NCBI RefSeq assembly: GCF_900580675.1
Contig: NZ_UTBG01000054.1
Coordinates: 62,001 to 126,000, forward strand
DNA from: Pseudomonas viridiflava
GTDB lineage: Bacteria; Pseudomonadota; Gammaproteobacteria; Pseudomonadales; Pseudomonadaceae
Direction: 5' to 3'
Length of the DNA: 64,000 bases
Shown here: positions 56,227-64,000 of the stretch, piece by piece
How positions within the stretch are numbered: position 1 is the first letter of the stretch
Layout: every line of letters starts with the position of its first letter
Translations under genes and position numbers: made by a program
The notes under the pieces: model-generated
What the model was told of the DNA's origin: nothing
Databases searched by the model: none
What the model saw: the letters and a program-made list of their open reading frames with translations, nothing else

Positions 56227-58278
56227 TTACTTGATGCGTTGCCCCGGCTTGGCGCCGCTGTCCGGGCTCAGCAGGTAGATTTCTTCACCGCCAGGCCCCG
56301 CCGCCATCACCATGCCTTCGGAAATGCCGAACTTCATTTTCCGGGGCTTGAGGTTGGCGATCATCATGGTCAGGCGACCATCGAGCTTGGACGGGTCCGG
56401 GTAAGCACTCTTGATGCCCGAGAACACGTTGCGTTGCTCGTCACCGATATCCAGGGTCAGGCGCAGCAGCTTGTCGGCGCCTTCTACGGCTTCGGCCTTG
56501 ATGATCAGCGCCACGCGCAGGTCCACGGCGGCGAAGGCATCAAACTCGATTTCCGGGGAAAGCGGGTCCTTGGCCAGCTCGCCGTTGCCGGCAGGTTTCG
56601 ATTCCCCGGTGTCGGTCTGGCTGGCGACCAGGTCTTCTTTCGAAGCGTCGGTCATGGCCTGGACCTTGACCGGGTCGATACGGGTCATCAGCGGTTTGAA
56701 CTCGTTTAACTGATGGTTGCTGAGCCAGGTAGCGTGGTCGTTCCAGGTCAGCGGCGCGACGTTGAGGAACGCCTCGGCATCGGCGGCCAGCAATGGCAGC
56801 ACCGGCTTAAGGAAAATCACCAGTTGGCGGAACAGGTTGACGCCCGTGGCGCAGATCGCCTGGACTTCAGCCTGCTTGCCTTCCTGTTTGTTCAGCGACC
56901 AAGGGGCCTTGTCGGCGATCCAGGCGTTGGCGCGGTCGGCCAGGCCCATGATCTCGCGCATGGCGCGGGCAAAGTCGCGGGCTTCATAAGCGTCGGCGAT
57001 GCCTGGCGCGGCGGCCAGGAAGGCTTCGGTCAATTCCGGCGCGGCATTTTCAGCGACCAGCAGACCGGCGTTGCCCTTGTGGATAAACCCGGCGCAACGG
57101 CTGGCGATGTTGACGACTTTGCCCACGAGGTCCGAGTTGACCTTCTGTACGAAGTCTTCAAGGTTCAGGTCCAGGTCGTCGACGCCACGGCCGAGCTTGG
57201 AAGCATAGTAGTAGCGCAGGTATTCCGGCGACAGGTGGTCCAGGTAGGTGCGCGCCTTGATAAAAGTGCCGCGCGACTTGGACATCTTCTGGCCGTTGAC
57301 CGTCAGGTAGCCGTGCACCGCGATGCCGGTCGGCTTGCGGTAGCCCGAGCCTTCGAGCATGGCCGGCCAGAACAGCGCGTGGAAGTTGACGATGTCCTTG
57401 CCGATGAAGTGGTACAGCTCGGCGGTCGAATCCTTGTTCCAGAACGCATCGAAGTCCAGCTCCGGCGTGCGGTCACACAGGTTCTTGAAGCTGGCCATGT
57501 AGCCGATCGGCGCATCCAGCCACACGTAGAAATACTTGCCCGGCTCGTCGGGGATCTCGAAACCGAAGTACGGCGCATCGCGGGAGATGTCCCACTGCTG
57601 CAGGCCGGCATCCAGCCATTCGGCGATCTTGTTGGCCACGGCGTCTTGCAGGGTGCCGCTGCGGGTCCAGGTTTGCAGCATTTGCTGGAAATCCGGGAGC
57701 TTGAAGAAGAAGTGCTGGGAATCCTTGAGCACCGGCGTGGCGCCGGAGATGGCTGACTTCGGGTCTTTCAAATCAGTCGGTGCGTAGGTGGCGCCGCACT
57801 TCTCGCAGTTGTCGCCGTACTGGTCTTCGGTGCCGCATTTCGGGCAGGTGCCCTTGATGAAGCGGTCGGCCAGGAACATTTTCTTTTCCGGGTCGAAATA
57901 CTGCGTGATCGAGCGCGTGGCAATGTGCCCGGCGTCGCGCAGGCGCTTGTAGATCTGGCTCGACAGCTCGCGGTTTTCGTCGGAGTGGGTCGAGTGGAAG
58001 TTGTCGAAATCCACCAGGAACTCGGCAAAGTCGGCGCTGTGTTCAGCCTGCACATTGGCGATCAGTTGTTCCGGGGTGATGCCTTCCTTCTCGGCGCGCA
58101 ACATGATGGCCGAACCGTGGGCGTCGTCCGCGCAGACATAAATGCATTGATTGCCGCGATGCTTCTGGAAGCGCACCCACATATCGGTCTGGATGTACTC
58201 AAGCATATGGCCAAGATGGATGGAACCATTGGCATAGGGCAGGGCGCTGGTGACGAGGATCTTGCGTGGCTCGGACAT
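56227..58278 (-). CDS. metG: Methionyl-tRNA synthetase
   Basis: This 683-residue class I synthetase charges tRNA-Met. It has the HIGH-type motif (IHLGHMLEY, ~21-29), a zinc knuckle with four Cys ([17 protein letters not shown]), the KMSKS loop (GQKMSKSRG), an anticodon-binding helical domain and a C-terminal tRNA-binding/EMAP domain ([20 protein letters not shown]...). Length is typical of enzymes with the C-terminal dimerisation domain. It is divergent from apbC. Confidence 0.97.
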   Translation of the reverse strand: MSEPRKILVTSALPYANGSIHLGHMLEYIQTDMWVRFQKHRGNQCIYVCADDAHGSAIMLRAEKEGITPEQLIANVQAEHSADFAEFLVDFDNFHSTHSDENRELSSQIYKRLRDAGHIATRSITQYFDPEKKMFLADRFIKGTCPKCGTEDQYGDNCEKCGATYAPTDLKDPKSAISGATPVLKDSQHFFFKLPDFQQMLQTWTRSGTLQDAVANKIAEWLDAGLQQWDISRDAPYFGFEIPDEPGKYFYVWLDAPIGYMASFKNLCDRTPELDFDAFWNKDSTAELYHFIGKDIVNFHALFWPAMLEGSGYRKPTGIAVHGYLTVNGQKMSKSRGTFIKARTYLDHLSPEYLRYYYASKLGRGVDDLDLNLEDFVQKVNSDLVGKVVNIASRCAGFIHKGNAGLLVAENAAPELTEAFLAAAPGIADAYEARDFARAMREIMGLADRANAWIADKAPWSLNKQEGKQAEVQAICATGVNLFRQLVIFLKPVLPLLAADAEAFLNVAPLTWNDHATWLSNHQLNEFKPLMTRIDPVKVQAMTDASKEDLVASQTDTGESKPAGNGELAKDPLSPEIEFDAFAAVDLRVALIIKAEAVEGADKLLRLTLDIGDEQRNVFSGIKSAYPDPSKLDGRLTMMIANLKPRKMKFGISEGMVMAAGPGGEEIYLLSPDSGAKPGQRIK

Positions 58279-58450
58279 GGGGCTCGGCTACTTGATGAAA
58301 CGGAGGTCGGCCACTATAAAGCGCCGGGAAATTTATTTCACCCCGTGGCGCTGTTTCCGAATTCTCCATGCCTTCGAAAGCATGCCGCTCGGCGCCTGGA
58401 ACGGTTAGGATAGCCGCCTGTTTCAGTCAGTCTTTTTTCGGGAGTAGCCC

Positions 58451-59545
58451 ATGAGCGCCGTCAATCGCGCAGCGGTGGAAGCCGTTCTTCGCCAATACAC
58501 CGACCCCTATTTGAACCAGGACCCGGTCAGTGCCGGCTGTGTACGCGCCATCGACGTCCAGGGTGACCAGGTCTCGGTCCGGATGGAGCTGGGCTATGCC
58601 GCCGGTCTGTTCAAGAGCGGTTGGGCGCAGATGCTGCAAATGGCCATCGAAGGCCTGGACGGTGTGCGTTCGGCCAAGGTCGACATCCAGTGTGTGATCG
58701 CCCCGCACAAGGCCCAGGCGCAGATCCCGGGCCTGGCCAACGTCAAGAACGTGGTCGCGGTGGCGTCCGGCAAGGGCGGCGTGGGTAAATCCACCACGGC
58801 GGCCAACCTGGCCCTGGCGCTGGCCCGTGAGGGCGCGCGCGTCGGCATTCTCGACGCCGACATCTACGGCCCGAGCCAGGGCGTGATGTTTGGCATTGCC
58901 GAAGGCACGCGGCCCAAGGTCAAGGACCAGAAGTGGTTCGTGCCGATCGAGTCGATGGGCGTGGAAGTCATGTCCATGGCCTTCCTCACCGATGACAACA
59001 CGCCGATGGTCTGGCGCGGGCCGATGGTGTCCGGGGCTTTGCTGCAACTGGTCACCCAGACCGCCTGGGGCGACCTGGATTACCTGGTGATCGACATGCC
59101 GCCAGGCACCGGCGACATTCAGCTGACCCTCGCGCAGAAAGTCCCGGTGGCCGGCTCGGTGATCGTGACCACGCCACAGGACCTGGCGCTGCTTGACGCA
59201 AGGAAAGGCGTAGAGATGTTCCGCAAGGTCAACATCCCGGTGCTGGGCGTGGTGGAAAACATGGCCGTGCACATCTGCTCCAACTGTGGTCACGCCGAGC
59301 ATCTGTTCGGTGAAGGCGGCGGCGCGAAGCTGGCGACGCAATACGGCGTTGAAGTGCTGGCCTCATTGCCGCTGGCAATGGAAATTCGTGAACAGGCTGA
59401 CGGCGGCAAGCCTACTGTGGCAGCAGAGCCCGATGGCCACATCGCGATGATTTATCAGGAGCTAGCACGTCACGTCGGCGCTCGGATCGTACTGCAGGAA
59501 GCCGCTGCGCCGGCGATGCCGACGATCACAGTCAGCGACGACTGA
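58451..59545 (+). CDS. apbC: Fe-S carrier ATPase ApbC/Mrp
   Basis: This 364-residue ParA-like ATPase carries Fe-S clusters. It has an N-terminal DUF59-like domain (~1-90), the deviant Walker A SGKGGVGKSTTAANLA (~111-126), and a CxxC (HICSNCGHAEH) that would bind the bridging cluster at the dimer interface. A weak terminator follows, then rsmZ control DNA. Confidence 0.94.
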   Translation: MSAVNRAAVEAVLRQYTDPYLNQDPVSAGCVRAIDVQGDQVSVRMELGYAAGLFKSGWAQMLQMAIEGLDGVRSAKVDIQCVIAPHKAQAQIPGLANVKNVVAVASGKGGVGKSTTAANLALALAREGARVGILDADIYGPSQGVMFGIAEGTRPKVKDQKWFVPIESMGVEVMSMAFLTDDNTPMVWRGPMVSGALLQLVTQTAWGDLDYLVIDMPPGTGDIQLTLAQKVPVAGSVIVTTPQDLALLDARKGVEMFRKVNIPVLGVVENMAVHICSNCGHAEHLFGEGGGAKLATQYGVEVLASLPLAMEIREQADGGKPTVAAEPDGHIAMIYQELARHVGARIVLQEAAAPAMPTITVSDD

Positions 59546-59562
59546 TTCGGTTGAAGGAGAAC

Positions 59563-59590
59563 AAGCCTCGACTCTGTCGGGGCTTTTTCT
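59563..59590 (+). terminator. Terminator of apbC
   Basis: AAGCCTCGAC and GTCGGGGCTT pair (with G-U pairs), followed by TTTTCTT. Confidence 0.8.
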
Positions 59591-59641
59591 TGCCCGCGGA
59601 TCGCTCAAGGGTTCTCAATGACGCGTTTACCCGGTTGCGCG

Positions 59642-59659
59642 TGTAAGCATTCACTTACT
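59642..59659 (+). promoter_or_regulatory. GacA box upstream of rsmZ
   Basis: TGTAAGCATTCACTTACT matches TGTAAG-N6-CTTACA except at the last base. It lies ~188 bases upstream of the rsmZ start, close to the spacing reported for rsmZ in P. fluorescens. Confidence 0.82.
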
Positions 59660-59795
59660 TTCTCGTAAGTGTTTGGGTTTTTCGCCGGTCATGTACGTCC
59701 TGACTCCACGAAAGATTTTTCTATCTTCTTGAAATATAACAAGTATTTATATCAGCTTAAGCACTGAGACTTGTCAGCGCACAGGTTGGATCCCG

Positions 59796-59823
59796 TTGAA
59801 CTTCTTTTGGAACGCTCTAAGAT
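59796..59823 (+). promoter_or_regulatory. Sigma-70-type promoter of rsmZ
   Basis: TTGAAC (59796-59801) and TAAGAT (59818-59823) are 16 bases apart, with the expected start ~59831. Confidence 0.6.
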
Positions 59824-59831
59824 CAGCCCTG

Positions 59832-59966
59832 TGTCCACGGAATGGCACGGCCATCAAGGAACGATGGTTCGAAGGAACGTCGCAGGATGCGATTCATCAG
59901 GATGATGAAAAGGAATACAGGGACTAGGGAAAAAATGTGGGCGGGTCATACCGCCCCTTTTTTTTG
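59832..59966 (+). ncRNA. rsmZ: Small RNA RsmZ (sequesters RsmA/RsmE)
   Basis: About 135 nucleotides with eight GGA motifs and no open frame. At least three small hairpins present GGA in the loop: CCATC-AAGGAAC-GATGG, TCGC-AGGAT-GCGA and TTCATC-AGGAT-GATGAA. A terminator (GGGCGG-GTCATA-CCGCCC + T-run, 59939-59966) ends it. RsmZ titrates the translational repressors RsmA/RsmE and so relieves repression of secondary-metabolism genes under GacS/GacA control. The GacA box at 59642 and the position next to fdxA (as in other Pseudomonas) support the identification; the 5' end is approximate. Confidence 0.92.
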
Positions 59967-60001
59967 CCTGCAGAAAAGTGAAACCTGCCACGCAGAAACG
60001 C

Positions 60002-60028
60002 AAAAAGGCCCGCAAGGGGCCTTTTTAT
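60002..60028. terminator. Terminator of fdxA
   Basis: AAAAAGGCCC-GCAAG-GGGCCTTTTT lies between rsmZ and fdxA, with T-runs on both strands. Confidence 0.88.
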
Positions 60029-60043
60029 CGGGCGGCGGCGCTT

Positions 60044-60367
60044 TTAGCGCTCGAGGTCTGCAATCTTGCCTTTCTTGCCATCCCACTCCGCTGCATCCGG
60101 CATCGGATCTTTACGCTCAGTGATATTCGGCCAGATTTCCGCCAGCTCGACGTTCAACTGAATGAATTCCTGCATCTCTGCCGGGACTTCGTCCTCGGAG
60201 AAAATAGCGACGGCCGGGCATTCCGGTTCACACAGGGCGCAGTCGATGCACTCATCCGGGTGGATAACCAGGAAGTTCGGGCCTTCGTAGAAGCAGTCCA
60301 CCGGACACACTTCGACGCAGTCGGTGTACTTGCACTTGATGCAGTTGTCGGTAACGACGAAGGTCAT
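60044..60367 (-). CDS. fdxA: Ferredoxin FdxA (7Fe type)
   Basis: This 107-residue ferredoxin has [3Fe-4S] and [4Fe-4S] sites ([17 protein letters not shown] and [12 protein letters not shown]) and the Azotobacter FdI-type C-terminal extension ([17 protein letters not shown]). It transfers electrons at low potential; in pseudomonads the partner is uncertain. It lies between rsmZ and mutS. Confidence 0.95.
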   Translation of the reverse strand: MTFVVTDNCIKCKYTDCVEVCPVDCFYEGPNFLVIHPDECIDCALCEPECPAVAIFSEDEVPAEMQEFIQLNVELAEIWPNITERKDPMPDAAEWDGKKGKIADLER

Positions 60368-60509
60368 TTCTAATTTTCTCCTCAGGCGGCGGCAGCGAAA
60401 CCCTTTGTGGCAGGGCTCGCGAGGTTCGGGAGCGATAGTCTGCAGGCCAGGCTAAGAGCCTGCAGCATCCCAAACCGCGCGAGAGTCTACCAGCTTGCAA
60501 GCGTCTGCG

Positions 60510-63101
60510 TTATATCCGAGTCTGCAGTGCATATAACATTTCTAACGCTTTGCGCGGCGTCAAGCCATCCAGGTCAAGCTTGGCCAGCTCATCCAGCACT
60601 GGGTGAGGCAGGCTGGCGAACATATCGCTCTGGTGCGGCGCAGCGGGTTTGTTGCTGGTTTTCGCCTGGCTGGCAACCACGGTTTCGTGGGGCAGCGCTG
60701 TGGTTTCCAGGCGGCTGAGGTGCTCGCGGGCGCGGGTGATCACATCGTTCGGCACGCCGGCCAGTTGCGCCACGGCCAGGCCGTAACTCTGGCTGGCCGG
60801 CCCCGGCAACACATGGTGCAGGAACACGATGCGCTCGTTGTGCTCGGTGGCATTCAGATGCACGTTGGCCACCAGCGGCTCGCTTTCCGGCAGTACGGTC
60901 AGCTCGAAGTAGTGCGTGGCGAACAGCGTATAGGCGCGCAGATGTGCCAAACGCTCGGCCGCCGCCCACGCCAGCGACAGACCGTCGAAGGTGCTGGTGC
61001 CGCGGCCCACTTCATCGATCAGGACCAGGCTGCGTTCGGTGGCGTTGTGCAGGATGTTGGCGGTTTCGCTCATTTCCACCATAAAGGTCGAACGGCCGCC
61101 GGCCAGGTCATCGCTGGAACCAATCCGCGTGAAAATGCGGTCCACCAGCGACAACTCACAACTGGCCGCCGGCACGAAGCTGCCGATGTGCGCCAGCAAC
61201 ACGATCAAGGCGGTCTGGCGCATGTAGGTGGATTTACCGCCCATGTTCGGACCGGTGATCACCAGCATGCGGGTATCGTCGTCCAGCGACAGGTCGTTGG
61301 CGACAAACGGCGTCGTCAGTACCTGCTCCACCACCGGGTGGCGCCCCTGCACGATGCGCATGCACGGCTCGCTGACAAAACGCGGGCAGTTCAGGTCAAG
61401 GTTCAGCGCGCGCTCGGCCAAGTTGCTCAACACATCCAGTTCAGCCAGGGCGGCGGCAGTGTCCTGCAGCGGTGCCAATTGGCTGATGAGGTCTTCGAGC
61501 AGGGCTTCATACAGCATCTTTTCCCGAGCCAGGGCACGGCTCTTGGCCGACAGCGCTTTGTCTTCGAACGCTTTCAGCTCCGGCGTGATGAAGCGCTCGG
61601 CGCCTTTGAGCGTTTGGCGGCGTTGATAATCGATCGGTGCCGACTCGGCCTGCTTGCTCGGCAACTCGATGAAATAGCCATGCACACGGTTATAGCCGAC
61701 CTTCAAGTTGGCCAGGCCGGTGCGGGCTTTTTCGCGCGCTTCCAGGTCGATCAGGAACTGCCCGGCGTTTTCGCTCAGGGACTGGAGTTCGTCCAGCTCA
61801 CTGTCATAACCAGTCTTCAATACACCGCCGTCGCGGATGATCGCCGGCGGGTTGTCGATAATGGCTTTTTCCAGCAGCGCCGCCAGTTCCGGGTAAGTGC
61901 CAGCGGTGACAGCGAGCTGTTGCAGGTGCGGCGTGTCCAACTCGGTCATCGCCACTTGCAATTGCGGCAGGGCGCCGAGGGCATCGCGCAGGCGTGCCAA
62001 GTCACGGGGGCGCGCATTACGCAGGCCGATCCGCGCCAGGATGCGCTCGATATCACCGATTTCTTTCAACTGCGGCTGCAGCTTTTCAAAGCGATAGCCG
62101 TCCAGCAGGCAGGTAATGGATGTCTGGCGCGCTTGCAGCACAGTCAGGTCGCGCAACGGACGGTTCAACCAGCGGGTCAGCAAGCGGCTGCCCATGGCGG
62201 TCTGGCAACGGTCGACTACCGACTGCAGGGTGTTATCACGCCCGCCGGCCAGGTTGGTGTCCAGTTCCAGGTTGCGACGGCTCGCGCCATCCAGCACCAC
62301 GGTGTCGTCCAGGCGCTCATGGCGCAGGCTGCGCAAATGCGGCAGGGCGGTGCGCTGGGTTTCCTTGGCATAACCGAGCAGGCAACCGGCGGCGCCGATG
62401 GCCAGGGTCAGGGTTTCGCAACCGAAGCCTTTAAGGTCCTGCACCGAGAATTGCTGGCACAGGCTTTTCAGCGCCGAGTCCCGCTCAAAATCCCACGGCG
62501 CGCGACGCTTGGTCCCACGACGTTTTTCCGCCGGCAGATCCTTCGGCCAATCATCCGGGATCAACAACTCCACCGGATTGATGCGCTCCAGTTCCGCCAG
62601 GAGGTTCTCCCAGCCCTTGATCTCCAGCACGCTGAAATTGCCGCTGGTGATGTCCAGTACCGACAGGCCGAACAGACGTTCATCGCCCAACACCGCTGCG
62701 ATCAAGTTGTCGCGACGCTCATCCAGCAGCGCCTCGTCACTCACCGTGCCCGGCGTAATAATGCGCACCACCTGACGTTCCACCGGTCCTTTGCTCGTCG
62801 CCGGGTCGCCGATCTGTTCACAGATCACCACTGACTCGCCGAGCTTCACCAGCTTGACCAGATAGCCTTCCAACGAATGGTAAGGAATCCCACACATCGG
62901 AATCGACTGCCCCGCCGACTGCCCGCGCGCGGTCAGGGTGATGTCCAGCAACTTGGCGGCCTTCTTCGCATCTTCATAGAAGATCTCGTAGAAGTCGCCC
63001 ATGCGATAGAACATCAACTGATCAGGGTGCTGGTTTTTCAGGCGCCAGTACTGCTGCATCATTGGCGTGTGGGAGGACAGATCGGAGGCGTTTTTACTCA
63101 T
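60510..63101 (-). CDS. mutS: DNA mismatch repair protein MutS
   Basis: This 863-residue protein binds mismatches and starts methyl-independent or -directed repair with MutL. It has the mismatch-binding Phe-x-Glu motif in [11 protein letters not shown] (~38-48), connector and lever domains, the ATPase Walker [14 protein letters not shown] (~620) and Walker [17 protein letters not shown], and a short C-terminal tail. ATG 63101 begins [10 protein letters not shown]; a longer frame to 63302 overlaps the divergent repressor's control DNA and is unlikely. It is divergent from the repressor gene at 63297. Confidence 0.97.
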   Translation of the reverse strand: MSKNASDLSSHTPMMQQYWRLKNQHPDQLMFYRMGDFYEIFYEDAKKAAKLLDITLTARGQSAGQSIPMCGIPYHSLEGYLVKLVKLGESVVICEQIGDPATSKGPVERQVVRIITPGTVSDEALLDERRDNLIAAVLGDERLFGLSVLDITSGNFSVLEIKGWENLLAELERINPVELLIPDDWPKDLPAEKRRGTKRRAPWDFERDSALKSLCQQFSVQDLKGFGCETLTLAIGAAGCLLGYAKETQRTALPHLRSLRHERLDDTVVLDGASRRNLELDTNLAGGRDNTLQSVVDRCQTAMGSRLLTRWLNRPLRDLTVLQARQTSITCLLDGYRFEKLQPQLKEIGDIERILARIGLRNARPRDLARLRDALGALPQLQVAMTELDTPHLQQLAVTAGTYPELAALLEKAIIDNPPAIIRDGGVLKTGYDSELDELQSLSENAGQFLIDLEAREKARTGLANLKVGYNRVHGYFIELPSKQAESAPIDYQRRQTLKGAERFITPELKAFEDKALSAKSRALAREKMLYEALLEDLISQLAPLQDTAAALAELDVLSNLAERALNLDLNCPRFVSEPCMRIVQGRHPVVEQVLTTPFVANDLSLDDDTRMLVITGPNMGGKSTYMRQTALIVLLAHIGSFVPAASCELSLVDRIFTRIGSSDDLAGGRSTFMVEMSETANILHNATERSLVLIDEVGRGTSTFDGLSLAWAAAERLAHLRAYTLFATHYFELTVLPESEPLVANVHLNATEHNERIVFLHHVLPGPASQSYGLAVAQLAGVPNDVITRAREHLSRLETTALPHETVVASQAKTSNKPAAPHQSDMFASLPHPVLDELAKLDLDGLTPRKALEMLYALQTRI

Positions 63102-63233
63102 TGGATAGTAGGCAAATTCGTTGAAAGTGATGGGGCAAAGGGGCGCTTGGCCCAGCATTTTTTGCGATGGGCGCAAGGTTAACACGCGAGGTCGAGGCTT
63201 CGCAGGTCGCAAACGGGTAGTAATGAGGTATAA

Positions 63234-63264
63234 CAAATGCATAAATATGCAAATTAGCATTTGC
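63234..63264 (+). promoter_or_regulatory. Operator-like repeats upstream of the S24 repressor
   Basis: CAAATGC (63234-63240), ATGCAAA (63247-63253) and GCAAAT-TAGC-ATTTGC (63249-63264) form overlapping inverted repeats. They lie 33-63 bases before the repressor ATG in AT-rich DNA and are likely its autoregulatory operators. Confidence 0.6.
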
Positions 63265-63296
63265 AAAGCGCTAAATCTGTCTGCACTATCCTCGTT

Positions 63297-64000
63297 ATGC
63301 AAAAACGCAACGTTTCTATCGTATTAAGAGAATTGCTCGACCGCGACCGGATCTCCCCCACGGAGCTTCACCGGCGTACCGGCGTGCCTCAATCCACGTT
63401 GTCCCGGATCCTGAGCGGCAAGATCGTTGATCCGTCGGACAAGCACATCTCGCGCATCGCCGAATACTTTCGCGTGAGCACCGACCAACTGCGCGGGCGC
63501 GCGGCGGTGGGGGCTTTGCGTGATGACGGGCGCGACCCGATGCATTCGGAACTCAAGGACATAAGCCTGTGGGACGACGACACGCCCGTTAATGATGACG
63601 AGGTGTCGATCCCCTTTCTGCGCGAGGTTGAATTGGCTGCTGGATCAGGAAGATTCGTCATCGAGGAAAGCGAGAAGGCAAGCCTGCGCTTCGGCAAACG
63701 TAGCCTGCGGCATAACGGAGTGCAGTTCGACCAGGCCAAGTGCGTGACGGTGCGTGGCAACAGTATGTTGCCGGTGTTGCGTGATGGCGCGACGGTGGGG
63801 GTTAACGCGGGCAAGAGTGGCATTGGTGACATCGTCGATGGTGACTTGTATGCCATCAACCACAATGGCCAGTTGCGCGTGAAACAGCTCTATCGCCTGC
63901 CTTCCGGGATTCGCCTGCGCAGTTTCAACCGCGATGAGCACCCGGACGAGGACTACAGCTTCCAGGATATCCAGGATGAGCAAATCAGCATTCTTGGCCA
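63297..64000 (+). CDS. LexA/PrtR-like self-cleaving repressor (cut by window edge)
   Basis: The frame is open from ATG 63297 to the window edge (234 codons seen). It has an N-terminal HTH ([22 protein letters not shown], ~20-41) and a C-terminal S24 peptidase domain. The self-cleavage bond Ala115-Gly116 is in VELAAGSGR, the catalytic Ser156 in GNSM and the Lys196 in LRVKQL. Such repressors (PrtR, lambda CI-like) hold off prophage or pyocin/tailocin genes and are cleaved with RecA after DNA damage. The position next to mutS is where P. fluorescens-group R-tailocin loci begin, from memory. Confidence 0.85.
   Translation, partial: MQKRNVSIVLRELLDRDRISPTELHRRTGVPQSTLSRILSGKIVDPSDKHISRIAEYFRVSTDQLRGRAAVGALRDDGRDPMHSELKDISLWDDDTPVNDDEVSIPFLREVELAAGSGRFVIEESEKASLRFGKRSLRHNGVQFDQAKCVTVRGNSMLPVLRDGATVGVNAGKSGIGDIVDGDLYAINHNGQLRVKQLYRLPSGIRLRSFNRDEHPDEDYSFQDIQDEQISILG

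Noticed and set aside
60603..62834. A 743-codon open frame opposite mutS
   Set aside because: Antisense shadow of a core gene; no recognisable domain or ribosome site.

Overview
The window is chromosomal DNA of a Pseudomonas of the P. fluorescens group. The evidence is the GC-rich, Pseudomonas-style codon use, the many REP/REPIN palindromes of two P. fluorescens types (GTGGGAGGGGGCTTGC and GTGGCGAGCGGGCTTGCC), and gene order. The blocks glpM-aauR-aauS-aatPMQJ-glpD-glpR-glpK-glpF-ybaK and argF / grxD-bfr-bfd-prx-rnt-pyrC-motY-argG / nth-rnfB-metG-apbC match, from memory, conserved Pseudomonas core synteny. I saw no tRNA, rRNA, CRISPR array or complete insertion sequence.

Region 1 (1-9.4 kb): the end of a FecI-type sigma factor and its FecR partner; a divergent AcoR-type sigma-54 activator; and a six-gene ABC importer operon of the rhizobial GlpSTPQV glycerol type. 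A good -24/-12 promoter and a cluster of TGTTC repeats precede the operon. Region 2 (9.4-17.7 kb): two similar AraC/short-chain-dehydrogenase modules, then a three-gene operon of a haem-oxygenase-like iron oxidase, a methyltransferase and a zinc alcohol dehydrogenase. Region 3 (17.7-20.7 kb): a hypothetical gene, an orphan NMT1-type binding protein, a ~600-bp structured repeat element and a MipA/OmpV outer-membrane gene. Region 4 (20.7-28.4 kb): a six-gene unit (HAD phosphatase, class III aminotransferase, hydrolase, FemAB/GNAT-like transferase, histidine kinase, sigma-54 response regulator). A sigma-54 promoter with interleaved palindromes stands in front of it. This self-contained, apparently autoregulated system is the best candidate here for something undescribed.

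Region 5 (28.4-41.7 kb): acidic amino acid sensing and uptake (AauSR, AatJQMP), with a sigma-54 promoter and two TTCGG-N4-CCGAA sites, followed by the glycerol regulon glpD/glpR/glpK/glpF and ybaK. Region 6 (41.8-54.5 kb): argF with a translationally coupled ABC ATPase, a molybdopterin oxidoreductase, grxD, a haem-type bacterioferritin subunit lacking ferroxidase ligands, bfd under a Fur-like box, a peroxiredoxin, rnt, pyrC, motY, argG, an AT-rich gap, a LuxR-type response regulator and a PA3496-family small protein. Region 7 (54.5-64 kb): nth, a soluble orphan RnfB, metG, apbC, the small RNA rsmZ with an upstream GacA box, fdxA, mutS, and an incomplete LexA/PrtR-like repressor that probably begins a tailocin or prophage locus.

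Themes: sigma-54 control recurs (three enhancer-binding proteins, three matching promoters). Glycerol can enter by two routes, ABC importer and facilitator. Iron handling (FecIR, Bfr/Bfd, Grx, FdxA) and arginine biosynthesis (argF, argG) are also represented. Pairings that rest on remembered biology, such as AauR with its DNA motif and GacA with rsmZ, are marked as such.
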